Assembly: GCA_963801065.1 (NCBI GenBank)
Contig: CAWDDG010000003.1
Span: 124,001-188,000 of the forward strand
From: CAWDDG01 sp963801065
GTDB lineage: Bacteria; Actinomycetota; Actinomycetes; Jiangellales; Jiangellaceae
Reading direction: 5' to 3'
DNA length: 64,000 nucleotides
The position numbers and the translations under genes were made by a program. How positions within the stretch are numbered: position 1 is the first letter of the stretch; every line of letters starts with the position of its first letter. Positions 17,781 through 27,028 of the stretch are shown piece by piece. The notes under the pieces were generated by a model. The model did not search any database. It saw only the letters and a program-made list of their open reading frames with translations, and was not told where the DNA came from.

Positions 17781-18518
17781 TTGACAACCCCTCACGACCT
17801 GCTTCTCGCCGAGCTGCGCCGGGACGGTGCGCGGCCGTTGCTGACCTACTACGACGACGAGACGGGCGAGCGCATCGAGCTGTCTGTGACGACGTTCGAC
17901 AACTGGGTGGCCAAGACGGCGGGCCTGCTCCGCGACGGCCTGAGCGCCGACATCGGCGACCGCGTGCAGCTCATGCTGCCGGCACACTGGCAGTCACTGG
18001 TGTGGGCGATGGCGTGCTGGGCCGTCGGTGCCTGTGCCGCAACGGGCAGAGCCGTGGGCGCCGCGGTCGCCGTGACCGGGCCGGACACGCTCACGGCCGC
18101 CACTGCGAGTGTCGCGCCCGACGTGGTCGCGCTGTCGTTACGTCCGCTCGGTGCCCGGTTCGCGGACCCGCTGCCGCCCGGCGTGCTCGATTACGCGCTG
18201 GAGGTGCCCGCGTACCCGGACCGGATGGCCTACCCGCCACCGGATCCGGCCGAGCCCGGGCTCGACGACGGGGGCACGGTGCTGACGCTCGGCGGGCTCG
18301 TTGCCCACGCCTCCGATCGGGCAGCCCAGCTCGGCCTGGGGAACGGATCGAGGCTGCTCGTCCCAGCTACCGACCTGCGAACCGCCCTTGTCGACGCGCT
18401 GCTGGTGCCACTCCTCGTCGGCGGCTCGTCGGTTCTCGTCCGCCATGAGGACCAGGCCGGCCGGGCTCGCCGGGTCGCGTCCGAACAGGTCACCACAGTG
18501 GCGCCAACCCAGGCTTGA
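17781..18518 (+). CDS. TIGR03089 family protein, altered C-terminus
   Basis: About 245 aa, resembling the N-terminal part of AMP-forming acyl-CoA ligases but lacking the catalytic remainder, as is normal for TIGR03089. Recognisable parts are PLLTYYDDETGERIELS, NWVAKTAGLLRDGL, WQSLVWAMACWAVGA and VLVRHED near the end. It starts at a TTG (17781) 5 nt after the LCP stop; the nearby ATG is out of frame. The last 15 codons differ from what I expect for the family, and a second, more typical version of the 3' end lies at 22870-22961 after the inserted cassette. Confidence 0.82.
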   Translation: MTTPHDLLLAELRRDGARPLLTYYDDETGERIELSVTTFDNWVAKTAGLLRDGLSADIGDRVQLMLPAHWQSLVWAMACWAVGACAATGRAVGAAVAVTGPDTLTAATASVAPDVVALSLRPLGARFADPLPPGVLDYALEVPAYPDRMAYPPPDPAEPGLDDGGTVLTLGGLVAHASDRAAQLGLGNGSRLLVPATDLRTALVDALLVPLLVGGSSVLVRHEDQAGRARRVASEQVTTVAPTQA

Positions 18519-18947
18519 TCGCGGGCGAGCGCCGTCCACCCCCGCACATGCGAGCGCAATCTAGCCCAGGGTTGGAGAGGCGAAGAGCACTGCCGCGATG
18601 AGCCGGAATGTGGCGTAGGCGCCCCTGCACCCGCCCCACGTCGTCGGACTCGGCAGATCGTCACGGGCACCACGGCGACGATCGCAGCTCGACCGTCCCG
18701 CCCGACAAGCCTTACGCTGCAGCCTTACGTGGCTGTTCACCACTGCGCGGTAGGGACGGTGCCACTCATCGCGGGAGCGTTCTCACCGTGCACCGATGCC
18801 GACACTCGGCAAAGTCCGGCGGCCGTGCTCCGCGCACCGCACCGGGCGGCCCGGCGTTGCGCGCACGTACGGGGTACGCTCTCGGTCGCGAATCCGCTAC
18901 ACGAGTGGCGGCGCTGTTCCAGCAGGCTCGTCCGGCAAAGGATACCC
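18519..18947 (+). other. Gene-free left flank of the inserted cassette
   Basis: 429 nt between the TIGR03089 stop and the first cassette gene. No convincing coding frame, tRNA or integrase was seen. A ribosome site AAAGGAT precedes the ATG at 18948 by about 6 nt. The promoter of the cassette probably lies here, but no clear -35/-10 pair stands out. Confidence 0.5.
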
Positions 18948-20753
18948 ATGGATCTTTCGAACGTCGTCGTATGCTCATTCTATACTGCGGATGAATATTA
19001 CCGGGGGCACGCCGCTTCGCTCCGGAAGAACCTTGAGCGTTTCAGCGTCGCCTACGAACTCGAAGAGATCGAGAAGGCGGAGGGTGAGGACTGGGCCGAC
19101 ATCTGCCGCAAGAAGATCGGATTCCTCGCCCGGGTATGCGATGAGAACCCGGATAAGAAGGTCTTCTGGATCGACGTCGATTGCATCCTCCTGGAATTGC
19201 CCAAGTACGTTGCCGAATTCGCCGCCGATATCATCGGCTTCCAGCGTGGGTTCGGTTCTCCTTTGCGTATCGGGTACGTCAATCGCACCAGGTTCTGGGA
19301 GCCCTGCTTCTTCGGCATCAACACCACACCCAGTGCGCGGAAGTTCATCCAGGACGCTAGCCTCCTTGAGCACAACGCTGAAATCAAGGCTACGGATGAC
19401 TACTTCTTCGAGGAGTCCTGGCGCTCCAACGCTTCGCGCCTCTCCTTCCAGATCATCCCCTCCATCGCCGTCCTCTCCAAGGCAACAGCGAACCCGCAGG
19501 GCGTTTCCGCGTTCTTCTCCTTCGGTGCCAGCGGCAATGTCGGGCACTTCAAGGACAACGTGCAGCAGCATGCTCGCATCGAGGGCGCCGCCGGGGTGCC
19601 GCTCATGCGGCGGGTGCGGCATCAGGCGCTCCGTGGGGCCAAGCTGATTGAAAGAAAACTCCCGGACCGGGCGTCCAAGTCTCTGCGCAAGATCGCCGAT
19701 AACTCCGGCCTGACGCATATCCTCACCGGTGGTGACCTCGATGTCGCCCGGTTATCTCCGAACGGTGCGGGATCCGCGCACCGCAACCGCATCGTCAAAG
19801 AAATCGTCATGGCGGGTCAGCGAGGTGAGGTGTCCCGAGTTGAGCAGGCGTTCAGCCGGTTGGCTTCCAGTGGAATCCCCTCGGAGGCGGAGATCGCAGC
19901 GAAGCGGGCGGCCGATACGTTCTCGGTGTATGCGAGTAAGAATCTGGACGAGGACCCGATCAAACTGGCCTGGTGGCCTCGCCCATTCCCTGGGAACTTC
20001 GGTGACTGGTTGAGCCCGCTGATCTTCGACGCCAAGACGGACCGATCCATCGTCTACCAAAGCCCCACGGCGCCCACGCACGATTCCCACATCATCTCCG
20101 TCGGCTCCATCGGCCGGTTCATCAGACCCAGCTCCATCGTCGTCGGCACGGGCATCAGCAGCACCGATATCGAGCTCGACCGGAAAGCGCGCTACATCTC
20201 CGTTCGTGGCCCAATCACGGCCGAACTAGTCAAGCGGTGCGGTGGGCCGAGCATCGAGAGCTTCGGCGACCCTGGGGCACTCATCTCACGCATCATTCCG
20301 TTGGAACGCGGGTTGACGAATGGCAGGATCGCTCTCGTGCGGCACTTCACTCATGCCAATCTGCCGATTGCCCTCACTGACAACATGGATGAACTCGGCG
20401 TGCTCCTGGCACACCCCAATGCGATCCGTTCGTTTGTGGCCGAGTTGAACCAGTACGACGCCGTGGTCACCAGTGCGATGCACGTGATGATCATCTGTCA
20501 TAGTTACGGCATCCCCTGCTACTTGATCACCTTCGAAGGTTTCGAATCGAGTGTCTACGGTACCGGAATCAAGTACAAGGACTACTCTCTGGGCGCCGGC
20601 CTGGAAACCGTATACGAACCCGTTACGGTGTATTCGGATCTGCGCCGCCTCAACCTCGAATCCATGATCTCAAAAGAGAAGATCTCGGAGAGTAAGTTGG
20701 ATGAAATCGAGCAGGCCGTCACCTCAGGAATCTCCACGTATCTCTCCCGATGA
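18948..20753 (+). CDS. Sugar transferase fused to polysaccharide pyruvyl transferase
   Basis: A 601-aa two-domain protein. Residues 1 to about 215 look like a GT-A nucleotide-diphospho-sugar transferase: SNVVVCSFYTADEYYRGHA, then the donor/metal motif DVD at 76-78 in VFWIDVDCILL, and KATDDYFFEESW near 150. Residues about 341-560 match the polysaccharide pyruvyl transferase fold: NFGDWLSPLIF (350-360), HIISVGSIGRFI, ARYISVRGPITAELVK, ESFGDPGAL and the C-terminal AMHVMIICHSYGIPC. The second domain would add a ketal pyruvate to a sugar. GC content is visibly lower than in the core genes. It is followed closely by a membrane protein and a GT2, suggesting a surface-glycan cassette acquired by transfer. 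The ATG at 18948 is preferred to an upstream low-complexity extension. Confidence 0.8.
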   Translation: MDLSNVVVCSFYTADEYYRGHAASLRKNLERFSVAYELEEIEKAEGEDWADICRKKIGFLARVCDENPDKKVFWIDVDCILLELPKYVAEFAADIIGFQRGFGSPLRIGYVNRTRFWEPCFFGINTTPSARKFIQDASLLEHNAEIKATDDYFFEESWRSNASRLSFQIIPSIAVLSKATANPQGVSAFFSFGASGNVGHFKDNVQQHARIEGAAGVPLMRRVRHQALRGAKLIERKLPDRASKSLRKIADNSGLTHILTGGDLDVARLSPNGAGSAHRNRIVKEIVMAGQRGEVSRVEQAFSRLASSGIPSEAEIAAKRAADTFSVYASKNLDEDPIKLAWWPRPFPGNFGDWLSPLIFDAKTDRSIVYQSPTAPTHDSHIISVGSIGRFIRPSSIVVGTGISSTDIELDRKARYISVRGPITAELVKRCGGPSIESFGDPGALISRIIPLERGLTNGRIALVRHFTHANLPIALTDNMDELGVLLAHPNAIRSFVAELNQYDAVVTSAMHVMIICHSYGIPCYLITFEGFESSVYGTGIKYKDYSLGAGLETVYEPVTVYSDLRRLNLESMISKEKISESKLDEIEQAVTSGISTYLSR

Positions 20754-20767
20754 ACGCCTAGACCCGC

Positions 20768-21544
20768 ATGCTCGCGCACCTGCTCGCCGCGTTCAGGACG
20801 CTGTTCACTACCCGCAAAAGTCGGGTAGCCGTCGGCCTCCTCATCGTGGTCACGGCGGCCGTTCCGGTCTCGGAGGTGCTGGTGCTCAGGCTGTTCTCGT
20901 CACTCATCATCGACGGGCCGGAGACCTTCACCCAGGACACGAACGTTGCGATTCTGAAGATCGGCATCTTCTTCCTCGCCTTCGGTATCAGCCGAGGCGC
21001 CCATCATCTGGTCCGGCTGGGACGCGTGCGGGTCTTCCGAGACGGTTTCGAGGCCTCGGGACGAACACGCAGTCCCAGCCAGGAGAGCTGGGAATGGGCA
21101 CTGGCATTCGAGTTGACCGGCGTACTCGTCAGCCTGGTCCAGGCCGTCACGTTCAGCGCGCTCTTCCTCTTCATCGATGGGCCCACGGGCATACTCAACG
21201 TCCTCGTGAGCGTCATTGTGCTGGCCTTGGTCTCCGCGATCTACCGCCGGCAGCTCGACCTGCAGAAGGACTACGTCAAGATGGGCAGTCGCCCGGGAAC
21301 CGTAGCGATTTCCCAAAGAGTGGGCGGGCGAATCCGAGATGCGGAGTTCGGCGCGATGCTGGCCAGCGTGGCCATGGTGCTCGTGCTGGGCTGCGTGCTG
21401 CTACGCACCCTGTCCGGCGATATTAGCAGCGCGGATGCCATTGTGCTGTTCCTCGGCTTGCGCCTGCTCTCCGGGCAACTCGGGACGCTCTCGGCCAGCA
21501 TGATGCGATTTGCTCGGGCATCCGCTCGACGAGGGGACAACTGA
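20768..21544 (+). CDS. Orphan polytopic membrane protein resembling ABC-transporter membrane half
   Basis: A 258-aa protein with about five hydrophobic helices (near 20-45, 65-82, 115-135, 143-160 and 205-225). It loosely resembles the membrane domain of type IV ABC exporters (AAVPVSEVLVLRLFSSLI; the helix pair before RRGDN), but no nucleotide-binding domain follows in any frame. It starts 14 nt after the pyruvyl-transferase fusion gene and ends 5 nt before the GT2 gene, so all three are probably one transcript. A role in moving or displaying the product is only a guess. Confidence 0.6.
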   Translation: MLAHLLAAFRTLFTTRKSRVAVGLLIVVTAAVPVSEVLVLRLFSSLIIDGPETFTQDTNVAILKIGIFFLAFGISRGAHHLVRLGRVRVFRDGFEASGRTRSPSQESWEWALAFELTGVLVSLVQAVTFSALFLFIDGPTGILNVLVSVIVLALVSAIYRRQLDLQKDYVKMGSRPGTVAISQRVGGRIRDAEFGAMLASVAMVLVLGCVLLRTLSGDISSADAIVLFLGLRLLSGQLGTLSASMMRFARASARRGDN

Positions 21545-21549
21545 GCGCC

Positions 21550-22383
21550 ATGTCGGATGCGACTCTCCTCACGATCGGGTACTCCACCCTGGCCTCGAGG
21601 GCACACAACATCTCGTTGGCGGGTATCGATCCGGACGTCGAGGTGCTGGTGTGCGTTCAGGGTGGTTCCCCGTCAGGTGACACTGAGTTGGCGCGAGCGC
21701 GCATTGTTCTCGTTCCCGGAACAGGGGTTGCGACGAGCCGAAACGCGTCAATCAAGCATGCGAGCGGCCGCTACTTGCTGTTCTGTGATGACGATGTGGC
21801 GGTGAATCTCCCCGGCGTTGCCGAGGGAATCCGCCACCTGCAGCAAACCGGCCATGCGCTGGCTCTCGGCCAAGGGGTGGATCTGTCCGGATCGATGCGG
21901 AAGAAATACCCGCTGTCCGTGACGCGCCTCACCCGGTTCAACTCCGCCAAGGCGGCGACGTACGAGATGCTGATCGATCTGTCCCAGGTCCGAGCCAAGG
22001 GGGTGCGTTTCGATGTGCGCTTCGGCGCCAGCGCCGATCTGCATCTCGGCGATGAGTACGTCTTCATCGCGGATCTGCTGCGTGCTGGGCTCTCCGGTGA
22101 TGCCGTCCCCGTGATCTTCGGGACGCATCCGCAGGTGAGCTCGGGCTCCCAATGGGGCAGCGCGAAGGACAGCCACGCCCGGGCGGTGGCACTCAATCGG
22201 GTCTTCGGGCGGTGGGCCTTCTGGGCGCGTATGGCGTTCGGCCTGAAGCACCACGCCAACCTCGGTGGCTGGCGCGCATTCATGACATTCATCACCGATG
22301 GTGCTCAACCACCCGTGGCAGAGAGCCGTTCGGGTTCGAGCTCCGGACGAGATCCTGACGGACGTCTTCCACAGCCTCCCTGA
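21550..22383 (+). CDS. GT2-like glycosyltransferase, 3' end run into a foreign gene remnant
   Basis: 277 aa. A GT-A core is visible: ATLLTIGYSTLASR, then GTGVATSRNASIKHASGRYLL and the donor motif FCDDDVAVN (about residues 78-86), and GDEYVFIADLL on the acceptor side. The last roughly 25 codons (from about 22310) are Pro/Ser/Gly rich and correspond, in another frame, to the N-terminal region of an aminotransferase, so the natural stop has been lost at the junction. The ATG is 5 nt after the membrane-protein stop. Function in surface-glycan assembly is inferred from neighbours. Confidence 0.72.
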   Translation: MSDATLLTIGYSTLASRAHNISLAGIDPDVEVLVCVQGGSPSGDTELARARIVLVPGTGVATSRNASIKHASGRYLLFCDDDVAVNLPGVAEGIRHLQQTGHALALGQGVDLSGSMRKKYPLSVTRLTRFNSAKAATYEMLIDLSQVRAKGVRFDVRFGASADLHLGDEYVFIADLLRAGLSGDAVPVIFGTHPQVSSGSQWGSAKDSHARAVALNRVFGRWAFWARMAFGLKHHANLGGWRAFMTFITDGAQPPVAESRSGSSSGRDPDGRLPQPP

Positions 22384-22869
22384 TGCACAAGGGATACAGC
22401 GACTCGAGGAGTGTGCTGTCGGCGCGGCGCGCCCTCGCCCAGCATCACGAGGCGCTCGGCGTCACCGGCATCGATGTCGACGACGTCTATCTCGGCCACG
22501 GACTGTCCGAGCTGATCGTGATGGCCATGCAGGCGATGCTCGACGACGGGGACCAGGTGCTGATCTCGGCGCCGGACTACCCGCTGTGGACGGCTGCCGT
22601 CAGCCTGGCCGGAGGCACCCCCGTCCTCTACCTGTGCGACGAGGCGGCCGACTGGTACCCGGACCTCGATGACCTCGCGTCGGAGATCCCTCCCGGACGA
22701 AGGCGCTCGTTGTCATCAACCCAAACAACCCGACGGGCGCGGTGTACTCACGCGACCTGCTCGACGGCATCAGCACGCTGGCCCGCCAGCACGCCTGGCG
22801 CTGCTCTCCAAGACGAGGCGGTGCACATCCCGACTGCCCTGGCGGCACCGGACGTGCTCTGTCTGACCG
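22325..22869 (+). pseudogene. Remnant of an AlaA-type PLP aminotransferase
   Basis: Fragments of one aminotransferase are spread over three frames: PDEILTDVFHSLPDAQG (from about 22346), then GYSDSRSVLSARRALAQHHE and ELIVMAMQAMLDDGDQVLISAPDYPLWTAA, then ALVVINPNNPTGAVYSRDLL (from about 22700), then EAVHIPTALAAPDVLCLT. The N-terminal ~50 residues, the stretch with the DEIY motif (near 22810), and everything after the third quarter, including the PLP lysine, are missing. At least two one-base shifts (near 22400 and 22690) and an internal deletion are seen. It joins directly to the TIGR03089 tail at 22870. Not functional. Confidence 0.85.
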
Positions 22870-22961
22870 TCGGCGGCTCGTCGGTTCTCGTCCGCCACGA
22901 GGATGCGGCCGGACGGGAGGCCCGCGTCACGTCGGAGCGCGTGACTGCGATCGTCGGCTGA
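22870..22961 (+). pseudogene. Second copy of the TIGR03089 gene 3' end
   Basis: The first 29 nt are identical to 18417-18445 (inside the TIGR03089 gene), and similarity continues with changes to the end. It encodes VGGSSVLVRHEDAAGREARV followed by a short tail ending in ERVTAIVG, which looks like the normal family C-terminus. It is in frame with the preceding aminotransferase fragment. The arrangement marks the right boundary of the inserted material. Confidence 0.82.
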
Positions 22962-23002
22962 GCCATACAGTGGCGTCCACCCTCGACGGCGGACCTGGAG
23001 GC

Positions 23003-25004
23003 ATGCGCGTGGACACCGGTACACCGGAGCTGCTCTGGCAACCGGATCCCGCCACTGTCGAGCGCAGCAGGATGGCGACCTTCCGTCGATGGCTCAGCGG
23101 CCGAACGAGACCTCGAGTTCGCCCGGTACGACGCGTTGTGGCGCTGGTCGGTCGCCGAACCCGAGGGATTCTGGGGTGCGATGGCGGAGTTCTTCGACGT
23201 CGCGTTCCACGATCGGCCCTCTGCGGTGCTCGCCGAGCGGGTCATGCCCGGTGCGCGCTGGTTTCCGGGCGCCACGTTGAACTACGCGGAGCACGCGTTA
23301 CGACCCGGTGCCGGCAAGGCCGACGACGATCTCGCGGTCGTGTTCCGCCGTGAGGACGGTGAGGACCGGCGAATCACGTACGCCGAGCTTCGTGCGCAGG
23401 TAGCCGCGGCGCGCGCCGGCCTGGTCGAGCTCGGCGTGCGCCGGGGCGACCGGGTCGTCGCGCTCGTGCCGAACTCGCCGCACGCCGTCGTGGCGTTCCT
23501 CGCGGCAGCGAGCCTGGGCGCCGTCTGGTCGTCCTGCTCGCCCGACTTCGGCGTCCAGGCGGTCGTGGACCGGTTCGCCCAGGTCGAGCCGACCCTGTTC
23601 GTGGCAGTCGACGGGTACCTCTACAACGGCCGGGCGTTCGACGTCAGGCCCACCGTCGACGCGCTGCGGGCCCAGTTGCCCAGCCTGAGAGCGACCGTGC
23701 TGGTCCCGTACCTCGGCAGGGACACCGGCCCGTCCCGATCGGACGACTCGAGCGTAGTGACCTGGGATCACCTGCTCGCGCGTCACGCCGGAGCCGATCT
23801 CGCGTTCGAGCCGGTGCCGTTCGACCACCCACTGTGGGTCCTGTACTCCTCGGGCACGACCGGCCTGCCGAAGGGCATCGTCCAAGGTCACGGCGGCATC
23901 ACGATCGAGCACCTCAAGGCCCTCGCGCTGCACAGTGACCTCGGACCGGGTGAGCGGTTCTTCTGGTACACGACGACCGGTTGGATGATGTGGAACTTCC
24001 TCGTCTCCGGGCTGCTCGTCGGTGCGACGATCGTCCTCTACGACGGCAGCCCCGCTCACCCGGACCTGGGGACGCTCTGGCGGCTGGCGGCCGACGAGCG
24101 GATCACGTACTTCGGCACCTCGGCGCCCTACATCCAGTCCTGCTTGAAGGACGGACTCAGGCCCGCCTCGACGTACGACCTCGGGCCGCTTCGAGCGGTC
24201 GGGTCGACGGGCTCCCCGCTGACACCGGAGGGATTCCGGTGGGTTGCCGACGAGGTCGGCGGCGGGGTTCAGATCGCGAGCGTGTCCGGTGGCACCGACC
24301 TGTGCACCGCGTTCGTGGGGGCGGCGCCCGACGTCCCGGTGTGGCTCGGGGAGCTGTCGTGCCGGATGCTCGGAGCACCCGTCGCCGCCTACGACGAGGC
24401 CGGCCGCGAGGTCGTCGACGAGGTCGGCGAACTGGTCATCACCGGGCCGATGCCGTCGATGCCGGTCTTCTTCTGGGCCGATCCGTCCGGGGCGAGACTG
24501 CGCGAGGCGTACTTCGAGGACTATCCGGGTGTCTGGCGGCATGGGGACTGGATCCGCATCACCACCCGCGGCTCGGCGGTGATCTACGGCCGGAGCGACT
24601 CGACGCTCAACCGTGGCGGCGTCCGGATGGGAACGTCGGAGTTCTATCGCGTGGTCGAAGCGCTCCCGGAGGTCGTGGATTCGCTGGTGATCGACACGTC
24701 GCGAGCCGGGGGCACCGACGGACAGCTGCTGTGCTTTGTCGTGCTGGCCGCAGACGCCTCGCTCGCGGACGTCGAACCGAGGCTCAGGCATGCGTTGCGC
24801 ACCCAGCTCTCGCCCCGCCACGTACCGGACCGGTTCGTGGTCATCGAGGACGTCCCACGGACGCTCAACGGCAAGAAGTGCGAGGTGCCGGTGAAGAGGA
24901 TCCTCGCCGGCACCCCGCCCGAAATGGCGGTCAGCCGCGACGCCCTGCGCAACCCTGAGGCGCTGCAGCCGTTCCTGCGCATGGCGCGTGGGTCAGATCC
25001 CTGA
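23003..25004 (+). CDS. Acetoacetate-CoA ligase, apparent single frameshift near the start
   Basis: Activates acetoacetate to acetoacetyl-CoA with ATP (acyl-adenylate enzyme, ANL superfamily). The main frame contains VLYSSGTTGLPKG (P-loop), YTTTGWMMWNFLVSGLL, SVSGGTDLCTAF, the hinge RHGDWIRI and the C-terminal lysine motif RTLNGKKCEVPVK. The expected first 30 residues (VDTGTPELLWQPDP) lie in a different frame starting at the ATG 23003, which has GGACCTGGAGG just upstream. The frames join at about 23094-23103, one base apart, giving about 666 aa, normal for the family. If the shift is real, a shorter protein could begin at the TTG 23136. Stands alone, 41 nt after the TIGR03089 remnant. Confidence 0.88.
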
Positions 25005-25039
25005 CGCCACACGCGCCGTTCGCGACTTCCACACGCTGA

Positions 25040-26881
25040 TCACGTGCGGCAGTTCGTGACCGCTTGGTCGGGGTCAAGCGGCCGGTAGAGTACGAGGGAT
25101 CCCAAGTTCGGCGTGGCCATCTCGGCTACGACCTCGTAGGCGTCGGGAAAGGCAAGGCCTACGTGCTGCACGACGCTTGGCGAGACGCTGCGTGGCCCGT
25201 CGCGCTTGACGAGTATGAACGCGTCCTGCAGGGCCGGGCACTCGACGTCTTCGAGGGCCAACCTCGTGGCCTCGTCGCTGCCGGGATAACCCCCGAGCAG
25301 CCAGGCTTGGCCAAGGGGTCTGCCCCCCAGGACGTAGATGATCCCGGGTGACTCGCCCGTCAGGTCGATGATGCCGACGGAGCGGTCGAGCCCATTCGCC
25401 TCCGTTGCCCGTTCGGCCTGGTCCAGCAACTGCAGCGTGTCCATGGAGACGTTGATGCGGCTCGTGTCAGATCCGTGTGTGACCACCGCCGGGTGCGTCG
25501 CGGTACGAAGATCGTCCTGGCGGTACGGATGGACGACGACCGATACCAACAGCAGGCCGGTGATCACCTGGGAAGCGACGAGGAGGGGCTGGACATGCCG
25601 CCTCGACCTGCCACCTGACGACCCCAGAAGCAGCGCGCACAGCGCAGCCATGGCCAGGAAGAAGCCTGCCCGGCTGGCGGTGGTCCACTGGTTGTTGTTC
25701 GTGCCGAACGTGTACGCGAACGGCAGGAGCAGAAAGAAGACGACTCGACTGGCAAGCCTCAGGAATGATCCCTCTGCGGAGCCCCGGCGCGGAAACCAGA
25801 GCAACACGAGGATGGCAGGGATGAGCAGAAACACCACGATGGAGTCGCTTGTCGCCAGCAGCAAGCCGTCCATGACGCGGCCGATCGCCACGACGAAGGA
25901 CACGACGAGCAGAGTCAGCGCGGCAGCGTGGACCAACCTGGTCGTCCGAGTGTCGCGCCAGGCCAGCGCGATGGTCAGCGGCACGGTGAACAGCGCGAGC
26001 AGCATCACCATGCGCACATCGCCAGGCGGGACGATGATCTGATCGACTCGAAGCAGCGCGGATACGGGGTGCCCTCCCAGGGCCGCGGCGATCTCCGCGC
26101 CGCGGCCGAGAACGTCCGCGAGATCGGCCGGTGACAACCCGCTCGCGACGACCGTGAGCCCGGCAGCAGCGGCCAACGAGCCGATGGCCACGGGTAGGGC
26201 AGGCACCACCCGCTTCCACTCGACGACGAACAACAGCGCGATCAGCAGGGCGAGGACGGCTGCGCTCGTCGGCTTCGCCATGAACGCGACCCACCCGCCG
26301 CACGACACCAGCACCCAGCCCACCACGGCGACCCGTCCGCCGCGGTAGAGCCCCATGACCACACCGATGCAGGCCAGCACGATCGCCTGGTATGTCAGCG
26401 TGTTGTAGTTGGGGGTGAGGAGCCAGAGGGTGAACTGCAGGAGGCTCAGGGTCGCCAGCGCGCTGCTGTAGGAAAACCTCACCCATCGGGTGGCCACTGC
26501 AGAGGCACCGGCCAAGGCCTCGGTCCCGAGGACGACCCACCCCGCGGCGAAACTGAGCCCCCAGGTGATGGCTACGTTGGCCAGCCGTAGCAGGTGGATG
26601 TCACCGTTCAGCAGGACGTACAGCGGATGGTATGCGTACCCGAACAGGCTGACGCCGGACGCGTAGTCATCTGGGTGGGCGATCCAGTTCAGGTAGTAAC
26701 CCTCGTCGGTGAAGTCGAGGCCGTGACGGGACCACCATGCAAGCCAGATGATCCCGAAGGCCGACAGCAGGCCCGACACGACGACGAACACGACATCGGG
26801 CACCACCAGACCGACGTGCGCTCCCGAGTCCTGTGAGGTCTCGCCGTCGCGCGTCAGGGCCACGCCCACTGGGTGTGTCAT
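25040..26881 (-). CDS. Polytopic membrane protein, possible GT-C glycosyltransferase
   Basis: 613 aa with roughly a dozen hydrophobic helices between residues 28 and 440, then a soluble C-terminal domain of about 150 residues. The first outside loop has DFTDEGYYLNWIAHPDDY (about 56-73); an acidic pair in this place is typical of GT-C enzymes (PMT/ArnT-like) that use polyprenyl-phosphate sugars. No firm family motif beyond that. ATG at 26881 after GAAAGG. It diverges from rmlA and sits at the edge of the glycan locus, next to a polyprenyl-phosphate-type GT2 at 29884, which could make its donor. Confidence 0.7.
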   Translation of the reverse strand: MTHPVGVALTRDGETSQDSGAHVGLVVPDVVFVVVSGLLSAFGIIWLAWWSRHGLDFTDEGYYLNWIAHPDDYASGVSLFGYAYHPLYVLLNGDIHLLRLANVAITWGLSFAAGWVVLGTEALAGASAVATRWVRFSYSSALATLSLLQFTLWLLTPNYNTLTYQAIVLACIGVVMGLYRGGRVAVVGWVLVSCGGWVAFMAKPTSAAVLALLIALLFVVEWKRVVPALPVAIGSLAAAAGLTVVASGLSPADLADVLGRGAEIAAALGGHPVSALLRVDQIIVPPGDVRMVMLLALFTVPLTIALAWRDTRTTRLVHAAALTLLVVSFVVAIGRVMDGLLLATSDSIVVFLLIPAILVLLWFPRRGSAEGSFLRLASRVVFFLLLPFAYTFGTNNNQWTTASRAGFFLAMAALCALLLGSSGGRSRRHVQPLLVASQVITGLLLVSVVVHPYRQDDLRTATHPAVVTHGSDTSRINVSMDTLQLLDQAERATEANGLDRSVGIIDLTGESPGIIYVLGGRPLGQAWLLGGYPGSDEATRLALEDVECPALQDAFILVKRDGPRSVSPSVVQHVGLAFPDAYEVVAEMATPNLGSLVLYRPLDPDQAVTNCRT

Positions 26882-27028
26882 CGCGTACGCGCACGACCTT
26901 TCATCCGCGAAGCTTCAACGCCGGTCCGCCCCTACACGACCAGCGTCTCGACCGATCGCTCCACACGCTCGCCCCCTGGATGATGTCGCCACGGCCGTAG
27001 TCTGCCGCAGCAGGGAATACTGCGATCC

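Noticed and set aside
18561..18743. Short 60-aa minus-strand frame in the cassette flank, with a hydrophobic end
   Set aside because: A single hydrophobic stretch with no ribosome site or homologue; likely chance.
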